Shown: one piece after another, positions 36,795-44,539 of the stretch
How the letters are laid out: each line of letters opens with the position of its first letter
Numbering within the stretch: the first letter of the stretch is position 1
DNA from: RGIG4079 sp045646905
Lineage (GTDB): Bacteria; Bacteroidota; Bacteroidia; Bacteroidales; Muribaculaceae
Assembly: GCA_045646905.1 (NCBI GenBank)
Contig: JAZRLP010000007.1
Location: 13,209-77,208 of the forward strand
Length of the DNA: 64,000 nucleotides
Reading direction: 5' to 3'
The notes under the pieces: model-generated
The model's database searches: none
What the model was told of the DNA's origin: nothing
What the model saw: the letters and a program-made list of their open reading frames with translations, nothing else
Program-made: the position numbers and the translations under genes

Positions 36795-38093
36795 ATGATT
36801 TGGAATCCCAATAAAGAATGTATGAGTCGCGACGAGATGCATGCGTTGCAAGGTCGCCGACTACAAAAATTGGTAACGTATGTGTACCACAACGTGCCTT
36901 TCTATCGCAACAAAATGCAAGCGATGGACCTCTCGCCCGAGGACATCAAAAGCATCGACGATATAGTGAAACTCCCTTTCACCACTAAGCAAGACCTTCG
37001 CGACAACTATCCCTATGGATTGCAAGCTGCGCCCCCTTCTGAGATTGTGCGTGTGCATGCTTCGTCGGGCACTACAGGTAACCCCACAATTGTGGGTTAC
37101 ACTCGCAAGGATTTGGCGGTGTGGTCAGAGGTTATGGCTCGTTGTTTGACAGCTTATGGCGTTACTCGCGAAGATACATTCTCGGTGAGCTATGGCTATG
37201 GCTTGTTTACTGGAGGTCTTGGTGCTCACTATGGTGTGGAAAACCTCGGTGCAACCGTGGTACCAACCTCTACAGGCAACACCGAAAAACATATCCGACT
37301 TATTCGCGACTTGAAAATTTCGGGTATCGCTTGTACTCCATCTTATGCTCTCTACCTTGCCGAAACTCTCGACAAGATGGGTTTGTCAAAAGATGATATC
37401 AATCTTCGCATCGGTGCGTTTGGTGCAGAGCCTTGGACCGAAAATATGCGTAAGGAGATTGAAGAACGCCTTGGCTTGAAAGGGTATAATATCTATGGTT
37501 TGAGCGAAATTATGGGCCCTGGTGTGTCGTATGAATGTCAAGAGCAAAACGGCTCACACATCAACGAAGACCATTTCTATCCCGAAATCATCAATCCCGA
37601 AACTCTTGAACAACTTCCTTATGGCACACAAGGGGAATTGGTATTTACCACTCTCACAAAAGAGGGTATGCCAGTGCTTCGCTATCGCACAAAAGACCTT
37701 TGTACACTCATGGACGGCACTTGCGCTTGTGGTCGCACATCGGTGCGCATGGGACGCATCATGGGCCGTAGCGACGACATGCTCATCATTCGTGGTATCA
37801 ATGTGTTCCCATCACAAGTGGAAAGCGTTATCCTCGAAATGCCCGAATTTGAACCTCAATATATGCTTGTTGTTGACCGCGTGAACAATCTCGACACATT
37901 GCAAGTTCAAGTAGAGGTGCGTCGCGACTTCTTCAGTGGCGATGTGGGTAGCATGTTGGCTATGAAAAAACGCCTTGCCGACAAACTTAAAAGCGTGCTT
38001 TCAATCAGTGCCGATGTGCGCTTGATGGAACCAAACAGCATCGAACGCAGCCAAGGCAAGAGCAAGCATGTGATAGATAAACGCAATCTCTAA
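36795..38093 (+). CDS. paaK: Phenylacetate-CoA ligase
   Basis: Adenylate-forming enzyme of 432 residues that joins phenylacetate or related arylacetates to CoA. The motifs are HASSGTTGNPTIVGYT (P-loop-like, about 91-106), YNIYGLSEIMGPG, and the C-terminal DMLIIRGINVFPSQVE hinge with a Lys-containing end (QGKSKHVIDKR). There is no phenylacetyl-CoA oxygenase gene nearby, so it is not part of the aerobic paa pathway. With iorAB it could link arylacetates to arylpyruvates in either direction. Confidence 0.93.
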   Translation: MIWNPNKECMSRDEMHALQGRRLQKLVTYVYHNVPFYRNKMQAMDLSPEDIKSIDDIVKLPFTTKQDLRDNYPYGLQAAPPSEIVRVHASSGTTGNPTIVGYTRKDLAVWSEVMARCLTAYGVTREDTFSVSYGYGLFTGGLGAHYGVENLGATVVPTSTGNTEKHIRLIRDLKISGIACTPSYALYLAETLDKMGLSKDDINLRIGAFGAEPWTENMRKEIEERLGLKGYNIYGLSEIMGPGVSYECQEQNGSHINEDHFYPEIINPETLEQLPYGTQGELVFTTLTKEGMPVLRYRTKDLCTLMDGTCACGRTSVRMGRIMGRSDDMLIIRGINVFPSQVESVILEMPEFEPQYMLVVDRVNNLDTLQVQVEVRRDFFSGDVGSMLAMKKRLADKLKSVLSISADVRLMEPNSIERSQGKSKHVIDKRNL

Positions 38094-38113
38094 CCATTAA
38101 AACACAGGATATT

Positions 38114-38521
38114 ATGACAATCAAACAGCTATCAATTTTCCTTGAAAATAAGACAGGTCGCATCAACGACCTCACAAAGATATTAGGCAAATATGGCATC
38201 AATATGCACGCGTTCAGTATGGCCGAAACTACCGACTTTGGTATCTTGCGCCTTATCGTGTCCGATGTGGAACGAGCAGTAGAGGTGTTGCGCAACGAGA
38301 ACTTTGCTGTGATGTTGACCGATGTTGTATGTATCAGTTGTCCTAATGTGGCAGGTTCGCTCTCTGAAATCCTCGACCATTTAGCTAAAAACGACATCTT
38401 CATCGAATACATGTACGCCTTCGCCGAAGGCGACAAAGCCAATGTCGTAATCCACCCCAACGACCTCGAAAAATGCCTCGCCGAACTCTCAAAATGCGAA
38501 TGCAATATCAATAAGTTGTAA
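38114..38521 (+). CDS. Tandem ACT domain protein
   Basis: A 135-residue protein with two ACT-like halves (QLSIFLENKTGRINDLTKIL, then VVCISCPNVAGSLSEILDHLA). Such proteins bind amino acids and are commonly found beside paaK in anaerobes; it is probably an allosteric or regulatory sensor of aromatic amino acids (inference). It is the last gene of the operon. Its final 65 bases are repeated in diverged form at 40218-40282, beyond an inserted ATPase gene. Confidence 0.9.
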   Translation: MTIKQLSIFLENKTGRINDLTKILGKYGINMHAFSMAETTDFGILRLIVSDVERAVEVLRNENFAVMLTDVVCISCPNVAGSLSEILDHLAKNDIFIEYMYAFAEGDKANVVIHPNDLEKCLAELSKCECNINKL

Positions 38522-38544
38522 GCGAAGGTAATTTGATATTATAC

Positions 38545-38576
38545 AAACGAGGAGTACATTTTTGTGCTCCTCGTTT
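38545..38576 (+). terminator. Terminator of the ior-paaK operon
   Basis: AAACGAGGAG pairs perfectly with CTCCTCGTTT, with three more pairs and a 6-base ATTTTT loop. Followed by a moderately T-rich tail. Confidence 0.85.
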
Positions 38577-38786
38577 CTGTTTATTTACAAATATTGCTGT
38601 CTGAAAAATTTTATATTCCTGCCGAAATTTTTGCTACTGAACCCGAATTTAGTTTTGAGTATAGATTTTATCACTTTATTCCTATTTGAATATATAACAA
38701 ATCGACTGGCCTGATTTGCTTTGTTTTTTTTCTAAAATAGAGGAATTTTTATATTTTTGAGTTGATTTTATTTAAAAAATAACTTG

Positions 38787-38857
38787 TATTGCATAGAATA
38801 GTGTGTTTTTTATGCAATATGCTTTGTGGATTGAAAAAATAGTAGTAATATTGCATA
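38787..38857 (+). promoter_or_regulatory. Promoter with three TATTGCATA sites
   Basis: TATTGCATA at 38787-38795, its exact inverse TATGCAATA at 38811-38819, and TATTGCATA again at 38849-38857. The last copy overlaps a -7-like box TAATATTG (38846-38853), 22 bases before the ATPase ATG, a position where a bound protein would block transcription. Confidence 0.5.
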
Positions 38858-38875
38858 AGAATAACACGATATAAT

Positions 38876-40120
38876 ATGAAAACAATCATTCTAAATCAAC
38901 GTAAAGAGCGAGATGAACTGATGTCACGGTCCTATTTAATGCGTAGGAGCAATCAAGATGCAGACTTGTTGTTGAATAACAATCTGATAAAACTGATAAC
39001 GGGGCCTCGACGAGTTGGTAAATCTACACAAGCCTTATTGATGCTTAGAGATAAGAATTTTGCCTACTTGAACTTTGATAATTATTCGTTATTGGAAGCG
39101 TGGGATGCAAATCTTGTTTTAAGAATGTTGGATGATGTCTATCCTGGCTATGACTATATCTTGTTAGATGAAGTGCAGAACCTTGATGCATGGGATTTAT
39201 GGGTAAGTGAACTCTATAGAATGGGAAAGAATCTCGTGATAACAGGTAGTAATGCTAGGATGCTCAGTAGTGAAATGGCAACAGTGCTAACGGGTAAATA
39301 TCTACAAGTGGAGATGTTGCCATTTAGTTTAGAGGAGTTTTTTGATTGGAATAAACTGAATTTGCATGAACTGAATCCAGAACATAAAACAGATTCTTTA
39401 GCGTTGATAGATGACTATCTTAGGAATGGGGGTTATCCAGAAGTAGTAGTTTCACGTCAGTTGACTAGAAGCTATCTTGATACTTTGTTTGATTCTATTA
39501 TATGGAAAGACGTGACAAAGCGTCATAAGATCCGTAATGTGACAGATTTGAATAATTTGGCGATATATCTCGTTTCTAACTTTTGCAATCCTTTAAGTGC
39601 AAATGAGCTGACTACTGAATTGGGCTTTTCTAGTGTTAATACCACTAAGAAATATATGGATTATTTACACGAACCATACCTTTTCTATTATCTATCACGT
39701 TACAACAACAAACTCAAGTTGATGAATAAAGCACCTCGGAAGGTATATGTTGTTGACAACGGATTTGTTGCATCCAAGGCATTTTCTTTGAGTGATAATC
39801 TTGGTAGATTGCTTGAAAATCAAGTTTTTATTGAATTGTTGCGTAGAGGATATAGCGTAGAAAAAACGATGTTCTATTATCGATCACGAAACGATAAAGA
39901 AGTTGATTTCGTGCTTCGCAAAGGAACCCATATAGAACGCTTGGTACAAGTGTGTTATGATATGAGCAGTCATAAAACAGAGAAACGCGAAGTTGACAGC
40001 ATTATAGAATGTGCAGAAGAATTAAAATGTAACAACCTTGTTATTGTTACTTATAATGATAGGCGTATAATTGAGAAGGGTGGTTATAAGATAGATGTAG
40101 TTCCAATTTCGGAGTTATAG
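38876..40120 (+). CDS. AAA_14/DUF4143 family ATPase
   Basis: The 414 residues have an N-terminal AAA_14 ATPase with Walker A GPRRVGKST (43-51), Walker B YILLDEVQNL (about 94-103) and a sensor-like ITGSNARML. The C-terminal DUF4143 half contains the nuclease-like ENQVFIELLRRGY, FYYRSRNDKEVDFVL and KGTHIERLVQVC. This DUF4143 pattern resembles a PD-(D/E)xK fold. The function of these common, variable ATPases is not known. The gene lies between the ACT gene and a second copy of that gene's 3' end, so it appears to be inserted cargo. Confidence 0.9.
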   Translation: MKTIILNQRKERDELMSRSYLMRRSNQDADLLLNNNLIKLITGPRRVGKSTQALLMLRDKNFAYLNFDNYSLLEAWDANLVLRMLDDVYPGYDYILLDEVQNLDAWDLWVSELYRMGKNLVITGSNARMLSSEMATVLTGKYLQVEMLPFSLEEFFDWNKLNLHELNPEHKTDSLALIDDYLRNGGYPEVVVSRQLTRSYLDTLFDSIIWKDVTKRHKIRNVTDLNNLAIYLVSNFCNPLSANELTTELGFSSVNTTKKYMDYLHEPYLFYYLSRYNNKLKLMNKAPRKVYVVDNGFVASKAFSLSDNLGRLLENQVFIELLRRGYSVEKTMFYYRSRNDKEVDFVLRKGTHIERLVQVCYDMSSHKTEKREVDSIIECAEELKCNNLVIVTYNDRRIIEKGGYKIDVVPISEL

Positions 40121-40217
40121 AGTAAAAAGATGTTCTTTTCAAGGGGAAAACAAAATATAACACACTTTTTTAGGGGTGTAATAAGAGGAGTGTTACACTT
40201 TTTCAATTGATCTACCT

Positions 40218-40282
40218 CCAACGACCTCGATAAATGCCTCGCTGAACTCTCAAAATGCGAATGCAATATTAATAAACTCTAA
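40218..40282 (+). pseudogene. Duplicate 3' end of the ACT gene
   Basis: 59 of 65 bases match 38457-38521, and the reading frame and stop are kept. Of five changed codons, four are synonymous (GCC/GCT, ATC/ATT, AAG/AAA, TTG/CTC) and one gives Glu to Asp. This pattern suggests that the fragment came from a functional homologous gene in another lineage and did not decay in place. Confidence 0.85.
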
Positions 40283-40331
40283 AAGAAAAAATCAAAAAGG
40301 AAAGAGGTAAAATAACAAAATAGATAAAAGT

Positions 40332-40362
40332 ATAAGCGGAACTAATTATTGGTTTCGCTTAT
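40332..40362 (+). terminator. Terminator downstream of the ATPase insert
   Basis: ATAAGCGGAACT pairs with GGTTTCGCTTAT (12 positions including G-U pairs), followed by GTTGTTTTTATG. Confidence 0.65.
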
Positions 40363-40444
40363 GTTGTTTTTATGTATTCTATTGTATTTTAAAATAAAGT
40401 GGTGTAAATTTGTGGTGTTGATGTAAATATAAATTTAAAGTGTA

Positions 40445-41185
40445 ATGAAGACGAGTTTTTATTTTGTGTTGTGGATAATGATTTATCCTATATTGGAACT
40501 TACCGGTGTGGCTTTTTTGCAAGAAAATTCATTTATAGTGGCGCTATTGATTGTGATGTTTGTCGTGCCACATTTGACAAAGAAGATTTTTGAAAAAGAT
40601 ATAATTTATTCGCACAATAAGCGAGTGATTGATTATTTTGAAACAATCTACACCAACAATGTGGCGAAGATTAAAAAGAACCTGATGACAAATATCATAT
40701 TGAATAGTGTGGTGTTTATATATTTTGTGTCGTATGTGGTGGGAATTCTTGTGATGGGAGTGCCCGATGCGATGTTGCAATATGTAGTATTTGGTGTGTT
40801 GTCGTTGCTTGCCGGTAGTTGGATTGTGAAGAATGTGAGCCAATATATGAAGATTAAAGATGTCGTAACCTTTGATGATGATAATCTTGAATATGTGTTA
40901 ACCGAAAACGACTTGCCCATTTATGAGGAATATAAAGCAAAACGAGCAATGGTGAGCTATCAACAGATGTTGGCTTCGTTGGGCAATGGAGGCAAGGCTC
41001 TAAAGATTACAAGCATAGTGTTTGCAATAATATGTACATTGTTGGGGATTGCATATGTTTATCTATGGTTGCCATTGATGCTCTTTAATTTCAACGGCGA
41101 ATTGATTATCATGGCTATGGTTGTCTATGCAAGTATGGCTGTTTATTATGGCATTCATGATCTTATTGAATCGGTGAGAGAATAA
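40445..41185 (+). CDS. Membrane protein of unknown function
   Basis: The 246 residues have about six hydrophobic segments: two near the N-terminus (8-22 and 30-45), two in the middle (about 83-103 and 110-128) and two near the C-terminus (about 188-208 and 215-235). A hydrophilic loop of about 55 residues (DVVTFDDDNLEYVLTEND) lies between the second and third pairs. No motif identifies a transporter or enzyme. It has its own -7 box at 40405-40412 and looks monocistronic. Confidence 0.75.
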   Translation: MKTSFYFVLWIMIYPILELTGVAFLQENSFIVALLIVMFVVPHLTKKIFEKDIIYSHNKRVIDYFETIYTNNVAKIKKNLMTNIILNSVVFIYFVSYVVGILVMGVPDAMLQYVVFGVLSLLAGSWIVKNVSQYMKIKDVVTFDDDNLEYVLTENDLPIYEEYKAKRAMVSYQQMLASLGNGGKALKITSIVFAIICTLLGIAYVYLWLPLMLFNFNGELIIMAMVVYASMAVYYGIHDLIESVRE

Positions 41186-41319
41186 CCATATTAAACGAAA
41201 AAATCACATTTCTTTGGCCTTTGTTTTTTTGATGAACTGAAAAATATTGGTGGTGAAATTTGGTATAAAGAGGAAAATTTGCTTTCTTTGCGTAAAATTA
41301 ACACATACAACTAAATACT

Positions 41320-41358
41320 ATGAATAACAAAGGAATTATTGGTGCCATTATTACCTAA
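41320..41358 (+). pseudogene. Possible gene-start remnant of 12 codons
   Basis: Reads MNNKGIIGAIIT and then stop, behind an upstream region laid out like a real gene start. The stretch KGIIGAII recalls the beginning of ADP-ribosylglycohydrolases, but nothing homologous follows. A remnant or a leader peptide are both possible. Confidence 0.2.
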
Positions 41359-41411
41359 TGATATGCTAAATATAATTGATCGTTTTGAAGCTAAATGTAA
41401 TAAATAGTGTG

Positions 41412-42332
41412 TCACTTCTTCCCTCGATTAATCACATAGATGCCGGTTGTGGCGAGGAGGGCGGCGATGAGGTATTTCCAGTAGAACGATTCGCCGAGAC
41501 ATAAGCATGATGAGAGTGCCCCCACGATGGGTATCAAGGAGTTGAATATTGCTACTTTGCCCACGGGGTTGCAACTCAGTAGTTTGTTGTAGAGCGAAAA
41601 ACCTATCGTAGAGATTGCGATGAGTAGCGCCAAGATTACGAGCCCTGCCACGGAAATGTGGGGTAGGGTGCCACCGAGTGCGAGTCCGGGAATGATGAGC
41701 AACAGTCCACCTATGGCGAGGCTATAACCAGTGCCAACGACTATATCAATGCGTCGGCTCACACCGCGTGTCATCAGTCCGGCAAATGCCGAGCAGAGTG
41801 CGTTGAGGATAATCATGCCATCGCCCATTATTGTGAATTTTCCGCTTGCACCACCTCCAATATTGAGCGCGAGTATGCCAGTAAAACCTATTACGCATCC
41901 TATAATCTTGCTCGAAGTGAGGCGGTCGCTTTTAAATGCCATGCAAGCCAATAATACGAGCATAAATGTGCCGAGCGAGTTGAGAATTGCTGCTCGAGCC
42001 CCTTCGCTATGCGATAGCCCTATGTAGAAGAAGGTGTAATGCAGAGTGGTGTTGAGTAGGGCAAAGGCAATGATGTAGAGCCAATCGCGCGAAGTCGCCA
42101 TCTTAAAACTTTTGTGCGAACTGCGTCCAATGGCGAGGATTATCAATCCCGAAATGGCAAAACGAATGCCGGCAAAGAGCATTTTGCTCCCTGTCATATC
42201 TTGAGTGATGTGCCACTCGTCAAACCCGAGTTTGATAAGAGGATAAGCCCACCCCCAAGCTATTGCAGCCGTGAGGGCAAACACTACCACCCACACTGGG
42301 CGTTGAAAGATGCTTTGCCGTGTTTCGCTCAC
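41412..42332 (-). CDS. EamA/DMT family transporter
   Basis: A 306-residue inner membrane protein with about ten helices in two EamA repeats (WGWAYPLIKLGFDEW, HYTFFYIGLSHSEGARAAILNSLG; GFSLYNKLLSCNPVGKVAIFNSLIPIVGALSSCL). Exporter of unknown substrate. The start is set at GTG 42332: the frame's first codon, TTG 42356, falls inside a minus-strand -7 box TAACTTTG (42361 to 42354). A second EamA gene lies 20 kb to the left but is clearly a different subgroup. Confidence 0.85.
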   Translation of the reverse strand: MSETRQSIFQRPVWVVVFALTAAIAWGWAYPLIKLGFDEWHITQDMTGSKMLFAGIRFAISGLIILAIGRSSHKSFKMATSRDWLYIIAFALLNTTLHYTFFYIGLSHSEGARAAILNSLGTFMLVLLACMAFKSDRLTSSKIIGCVIGFTGILALNIGGGASGKFTIMGDGMIILNALCSAFAGLMTRGVSRRIDIVVGTGYSLAIGGLLLIIPGLALGGTLPHISVAGLVILALLIAISTIGFSLYNKLLSCNPVGKVAIFNSLIPIVGALSSCLCLGESFYWKYLIAALLATTGIYVINRGKK

Positions 42333-42356
42333 TATTGTTCTTGTTTTATACTGCAA

Positions 42357-42764
42357 AGTTACGACAAAAAGAGTAAAAAAAGAGGAGGTGCATCAGATTT
42401 TTGACATCTGACACACCTCCTTGGAGGCTCTAACCAACATGTGGTTGAAAATAAGCTGGTATAAACATCGCTAATAATAACGAAGATTAGACCAAAATCA
42501 AGAACCGAATACGCCTTCAAAAACAAAATCATTCTCAGGGTTCCCCTTAACCCAAGAGAGCACATACTTTAGGCGAAATGCTATTTCGTAAGGGCCTTTG
42601 GCGCATCGAAAGTTTTTGGTGAATAGGGTAAAAACCCTACGGCAGGGCAAAAGCCCTACGAGACTAAAGATTTCTATGATCTAATAAATTCTGATAGCGA
42701 CGCATATAACCACTCAAGTAAGTTTTGTATAAATACTCAGTCTCACTTTCACTTATTGAGCCGA
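42357..42764. other. Intergenic region with hairpins
   Basis: 408 bases without a convincing gene. It has a long hairpin at 42383-42421. GCGAAATGCTATTTCGT (near 42574) can also fold, and two small GGG(T/C)AAAA(A/G)CCCTACG units stand in tandem near 42628-42660. A 68-codon leftward frame at 42359-42565 overlaps the hairpin and is not called. Confidence 0.5.
42383..42421 (-). terminator. Two-part hairpin, terminator-like
   Basis: AGGAGGTG pairs with CACCTCCT, and inside it CAGAT pairs with ATCTG. On the minus strand a CTTTTTTT tract follows. It would stop leftward transcripts before the EamA gene. Confidence 0.6.
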
Positions 42765-43643
42765 TTATTTGCCTAACGAGTTAATGGTGTTATAGATGCC
42801 CATCAACTTGTTGGGTATGACGATTTTGAGGTTAGCAATGCGGTTGGCCTCTTTGCGAATGTAGTCTTTGCATTCGTGGTTGAGAGCCACCATCTTGTCG
42901 TTGTATGTATGATATTCGGCCGTATATTCGGTGCGTTTTTGAATAGTATCGGCCTCGATGGCTGTTTTCATATCGTGTTTCATGCCATTGAGCTCGGCTT
43001 GATATTCGCGATGCTTCGCTTGTAGCTTAAAGAACGCGTTGTCAACATCCTCAACCGATGCAGTAGGTTCGTAGGTGTAGATCATCGTGTCGCGACCTCC
43101 CCCTTTCACCCTGCTTGGTTTTTGGATATATTCTTTTAGTGCTTTGCGTTGCTCGGAAAAAGCACCACTGGGGTGAATATACTCACCAAAAACAGAGCAT
43201 TTGGTATCGAGTTCGTAGAAGCGGTTACGTTCCTTGATTGAAAGAGTGGCAAGGTAGTCGTCCTCGCTCATATATTTGGGCATGTCGGGTTCTTTAGGAA
43301 GTTCCTGCTCGGTGCGTTTGCAGTATTCCTTTGTTGATAGGCGGTTGATTTCGGAAGAGAGATTCTCTTTAGCTTTGATAGCCTCACGAAGCCATGCAAT
43401 AAGCGACTTGGCCTCAGCAATTTTGAGGAGCTTTTCTTCGAGGTCTTCAAGATTGTTATTTGTACCCTCTTGAAGAACAGTTTTGACATCGCAACCAATG
43501 ACAGTTACCGATTCCTTGTAAAGAGAAATACCATTTAACTGCGATTCCAAGGTTTGGTAATATTCCTTGGCCATGTTTGCAATGTGATTGGCCGATGTTG
43601 AGGTGAGTCCACCTTCGCCGAAGTAAACAAGGTCTTTTTCCAT
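42765..43643 (-). CDS. Coiled-coil protein of unknown function
   Basis: The 292 residues are mostly charged helix: likely coiled coils at about 25-100 and 195-270, with a central, less regular part (CSVFGEYIHPSGAFSEQRKAL). No signal peptide or membrane helix. No family recognised. It is expressed from a promoter about 260 bases upstream that shares its operator-like palindrome with the divergent promoter at 44.05 kb, and its leader contains nested inverted repeats. Confidence 0.75.
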   Translation of the reverse strand: MEKDLVYFGEGGLTSTSANHIANMAKEYYQTLESQLNGISLYKESVTVIGCDVKTVLQEGTNNNLEDLEEKLLKIAEAKSLIAWLREAIKAKENLSSEINRLSTKEYCKRTEQELPKEPDMPKYMSEDDYLATLSIKERNRFYELDTKCSVFGEYIHPSGAFSEQRKALKEYIQKPSRVKGGGRDTMIYTYEPTASVEDVDNAFFKLQAKHREYQAELNGMKHDMKTAIEADTIQKRTEYTAEYHTYNDKMVALNHECKDYIRKEANRIANLKIVIPNKLMGIYNTINSLGK

Positions 43644-43696
43644 GAGATTATCGTTTTCTGTTGTTTGTTATTAATAGGCTAAAAATTAAATAAAAA

Positions 43697-43838
43697 TTGG
43701 GACTACAACCAGGTGTGTTAAAGATGATATAGCCGTACCTCTCTTTCGAGTTCTCTGTAACTTTGCCAACGCACAACTCGCAACACTATATCATTATATT
43801 TTTGTGTATGTAGAAGTTTTTTTTGATTATAGTCCCAA
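43697..43838 (-). ncRNA. Structured leader or small RNA candidate
   Basis: Outer arms TTGGGACTACAA (43697-43708) and TTATAGTCCCAA (43827-43838) pair over 12 positions with one G-U in RNA. Inner arms ATGATATAG (43724-43732) and CTATATCAT (43786-43794) are perfect complements. The nested arrangement lies in the transcribed leader of the coiled-coil gene. Confidence 0.4.
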
Positions 43839-43904
43839 CCGTTGACTATAGTAAAAGATAAGATAAATTTAATTTCGTAAAATGTTCGATTTTTGTTTCT
43901 GCTA

Positions 43905-43942
43905 CAAAGGTACATATCTTACTACGCAGTCTATTTGCGTAG
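43905..43942 (-). promoter_or_regulatory. Leftward promoter with palindrome
   Basis: On the minus strand: CTACGCA-N7-TGCGTAG (43942 to 43922), then 9-10 bases, then the -7 box TACCTTTG (43912 to 43905). The spacer of the palindrome begins AATAG in both this and the rightward copy. Confidence 0.65.
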
Positions 43943-44032
43943 TCGCAAGAAATGTAGTTAAAAAGGGTTAAAATGGTGGGTGTTTTGAAGAAAATGTGGT
44001 GGTTTTTAATAAAAAATCTCCTCAAAAAGCAT

Positions 44033-44069
44033 CTACGCAAATAGGGTGCGTATAGCATACTTACCTTTG
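44033..44069 (+). promoter_or_regulatory. Rightward promoter with palindrome
   Basis: CTACGCA-N7-TGCGTA (44033-44052), 9 bases, then TACCTTTG (44062-44069). CTACGCAAATAG and TGCGTA are identical to the leftward copy, as is TACCTTTGT. The palindrome covers the expected -33 region. Confidence 0.65.
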
Positions 44070-44101
44070 TCGTGTAATTAATAACTTAAATATATCGCAC
44101 T

Positions 44102-44218
44102 ATGGAAACAGCTGATTTTTATCAAGTGAAATCGTCGAAGATAATAATTTTAATAGATCGTGACGATGGAACAAAGAAACAAATTATGGCGACGCCGTCA
44201 TCAATGGCGTTTATTTAA
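44102..44218 (+). CDS. Possible 38-residue leader ORF
   Basis: First ATG after the rightward promoter. It reads METADFYQVKSSKIIILIDRD and onward for 38 codons, and overlaps the start of the next gene out of frame by 53 bases. No family recognised. It may be a translated leader that affects the downstream gene, or chance. Confidence 0.35.
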   Translation: METADFYQVKSSKIIILIDRDDGTKKQIMATPSSMAFI

Positions 44219-44441
44219 GGCGAAAATGGTTTTAATGGTAACCAATCAGAGTTTAGTATTAGATGAAGATGGAAGAGTAATTCTGCATCCTCGTTGGATG
44301 GATTGTGCAAAGCAATCGTGGAGTTATAAGTATAAATCAATGCGCACTCCATGTAGTTGTGCTTTTTGCAAAGGGGAACGTTATAATCGACGAGATTCTT
44401 GGAAAGAAACACAACGCATTATAAATGAATCAATGTTTTAG
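44166..44441 (+). CDS. Small basic protein with CSC/CxxC motif
   Basis: The 91 residues are rich in Arg and Lys (KLWRRRHQWRLFKAKMVLM at the start). The C-terminal part RTPCSCAFCKGERYNRRDSWKETQRIINES has three closely spaced cysteines and could bind zinc. I believe that similar small proteins are common in Bacteroidales, but their role is unknown. ATG 44166 is preferred to the GTG six bases earlier. It is the first full gene behind the palindrome-controlled promoter. Confidence 0.7.
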   Translation: MEQRNKLWRRRHQWRLFKAKMVLMVTNQSLVLDEDGRVILHPRWMDCAKQSWSYKYKSMRTPCSCAFCKGERYNRRDSWKETQRIINESMF

Positions 44442-44539
44442 AATGGAATAGGTGAGGCAATTAAATCTTGTCGCACCTATTGTGTGTTTGTCACAAATTG
44501 TGTAAATTTGTGACATTAAATGATAAAGTAGTGAATAAA

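Larger units (their letters stand above)
38522..38875. other. AT-rich intergenic region between ACT gene and ATPase gene
   Basis: 354 bases. They contain the operon terminator (38545-38576) and three TATTGCATA sites with a -7-like box for the ATPase gene. The stretch 38577-38780 shows nothing identifiable. Confidence 0.6.
40121..40444. other. Intergenic region after the ATPase gene
   Basis: 324 bases. Contents: the duplicated ACT gene end (40218-40282), a terminator (40332-40362) and a -7 box TAAATTTG (40405-40412) for the next membrane protein gene. Confidence 0.7.
43644..44101. other. Divergent regulatory region
   Basis: 458 bases with no gene. From left to right: leader of the coiled-coil gene with nested inverted repeats, leftward promoter, palindrome 1, spacer, palindrome 2, rightward promoter. 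Confidence 0.7.

Noticed and set aside
42333..42356. TTG start at 42356 for the EamA gene
   Set aside because: It is inside a minus-strand TAACTTTG box. GTG 42332 is the first usable start after it.
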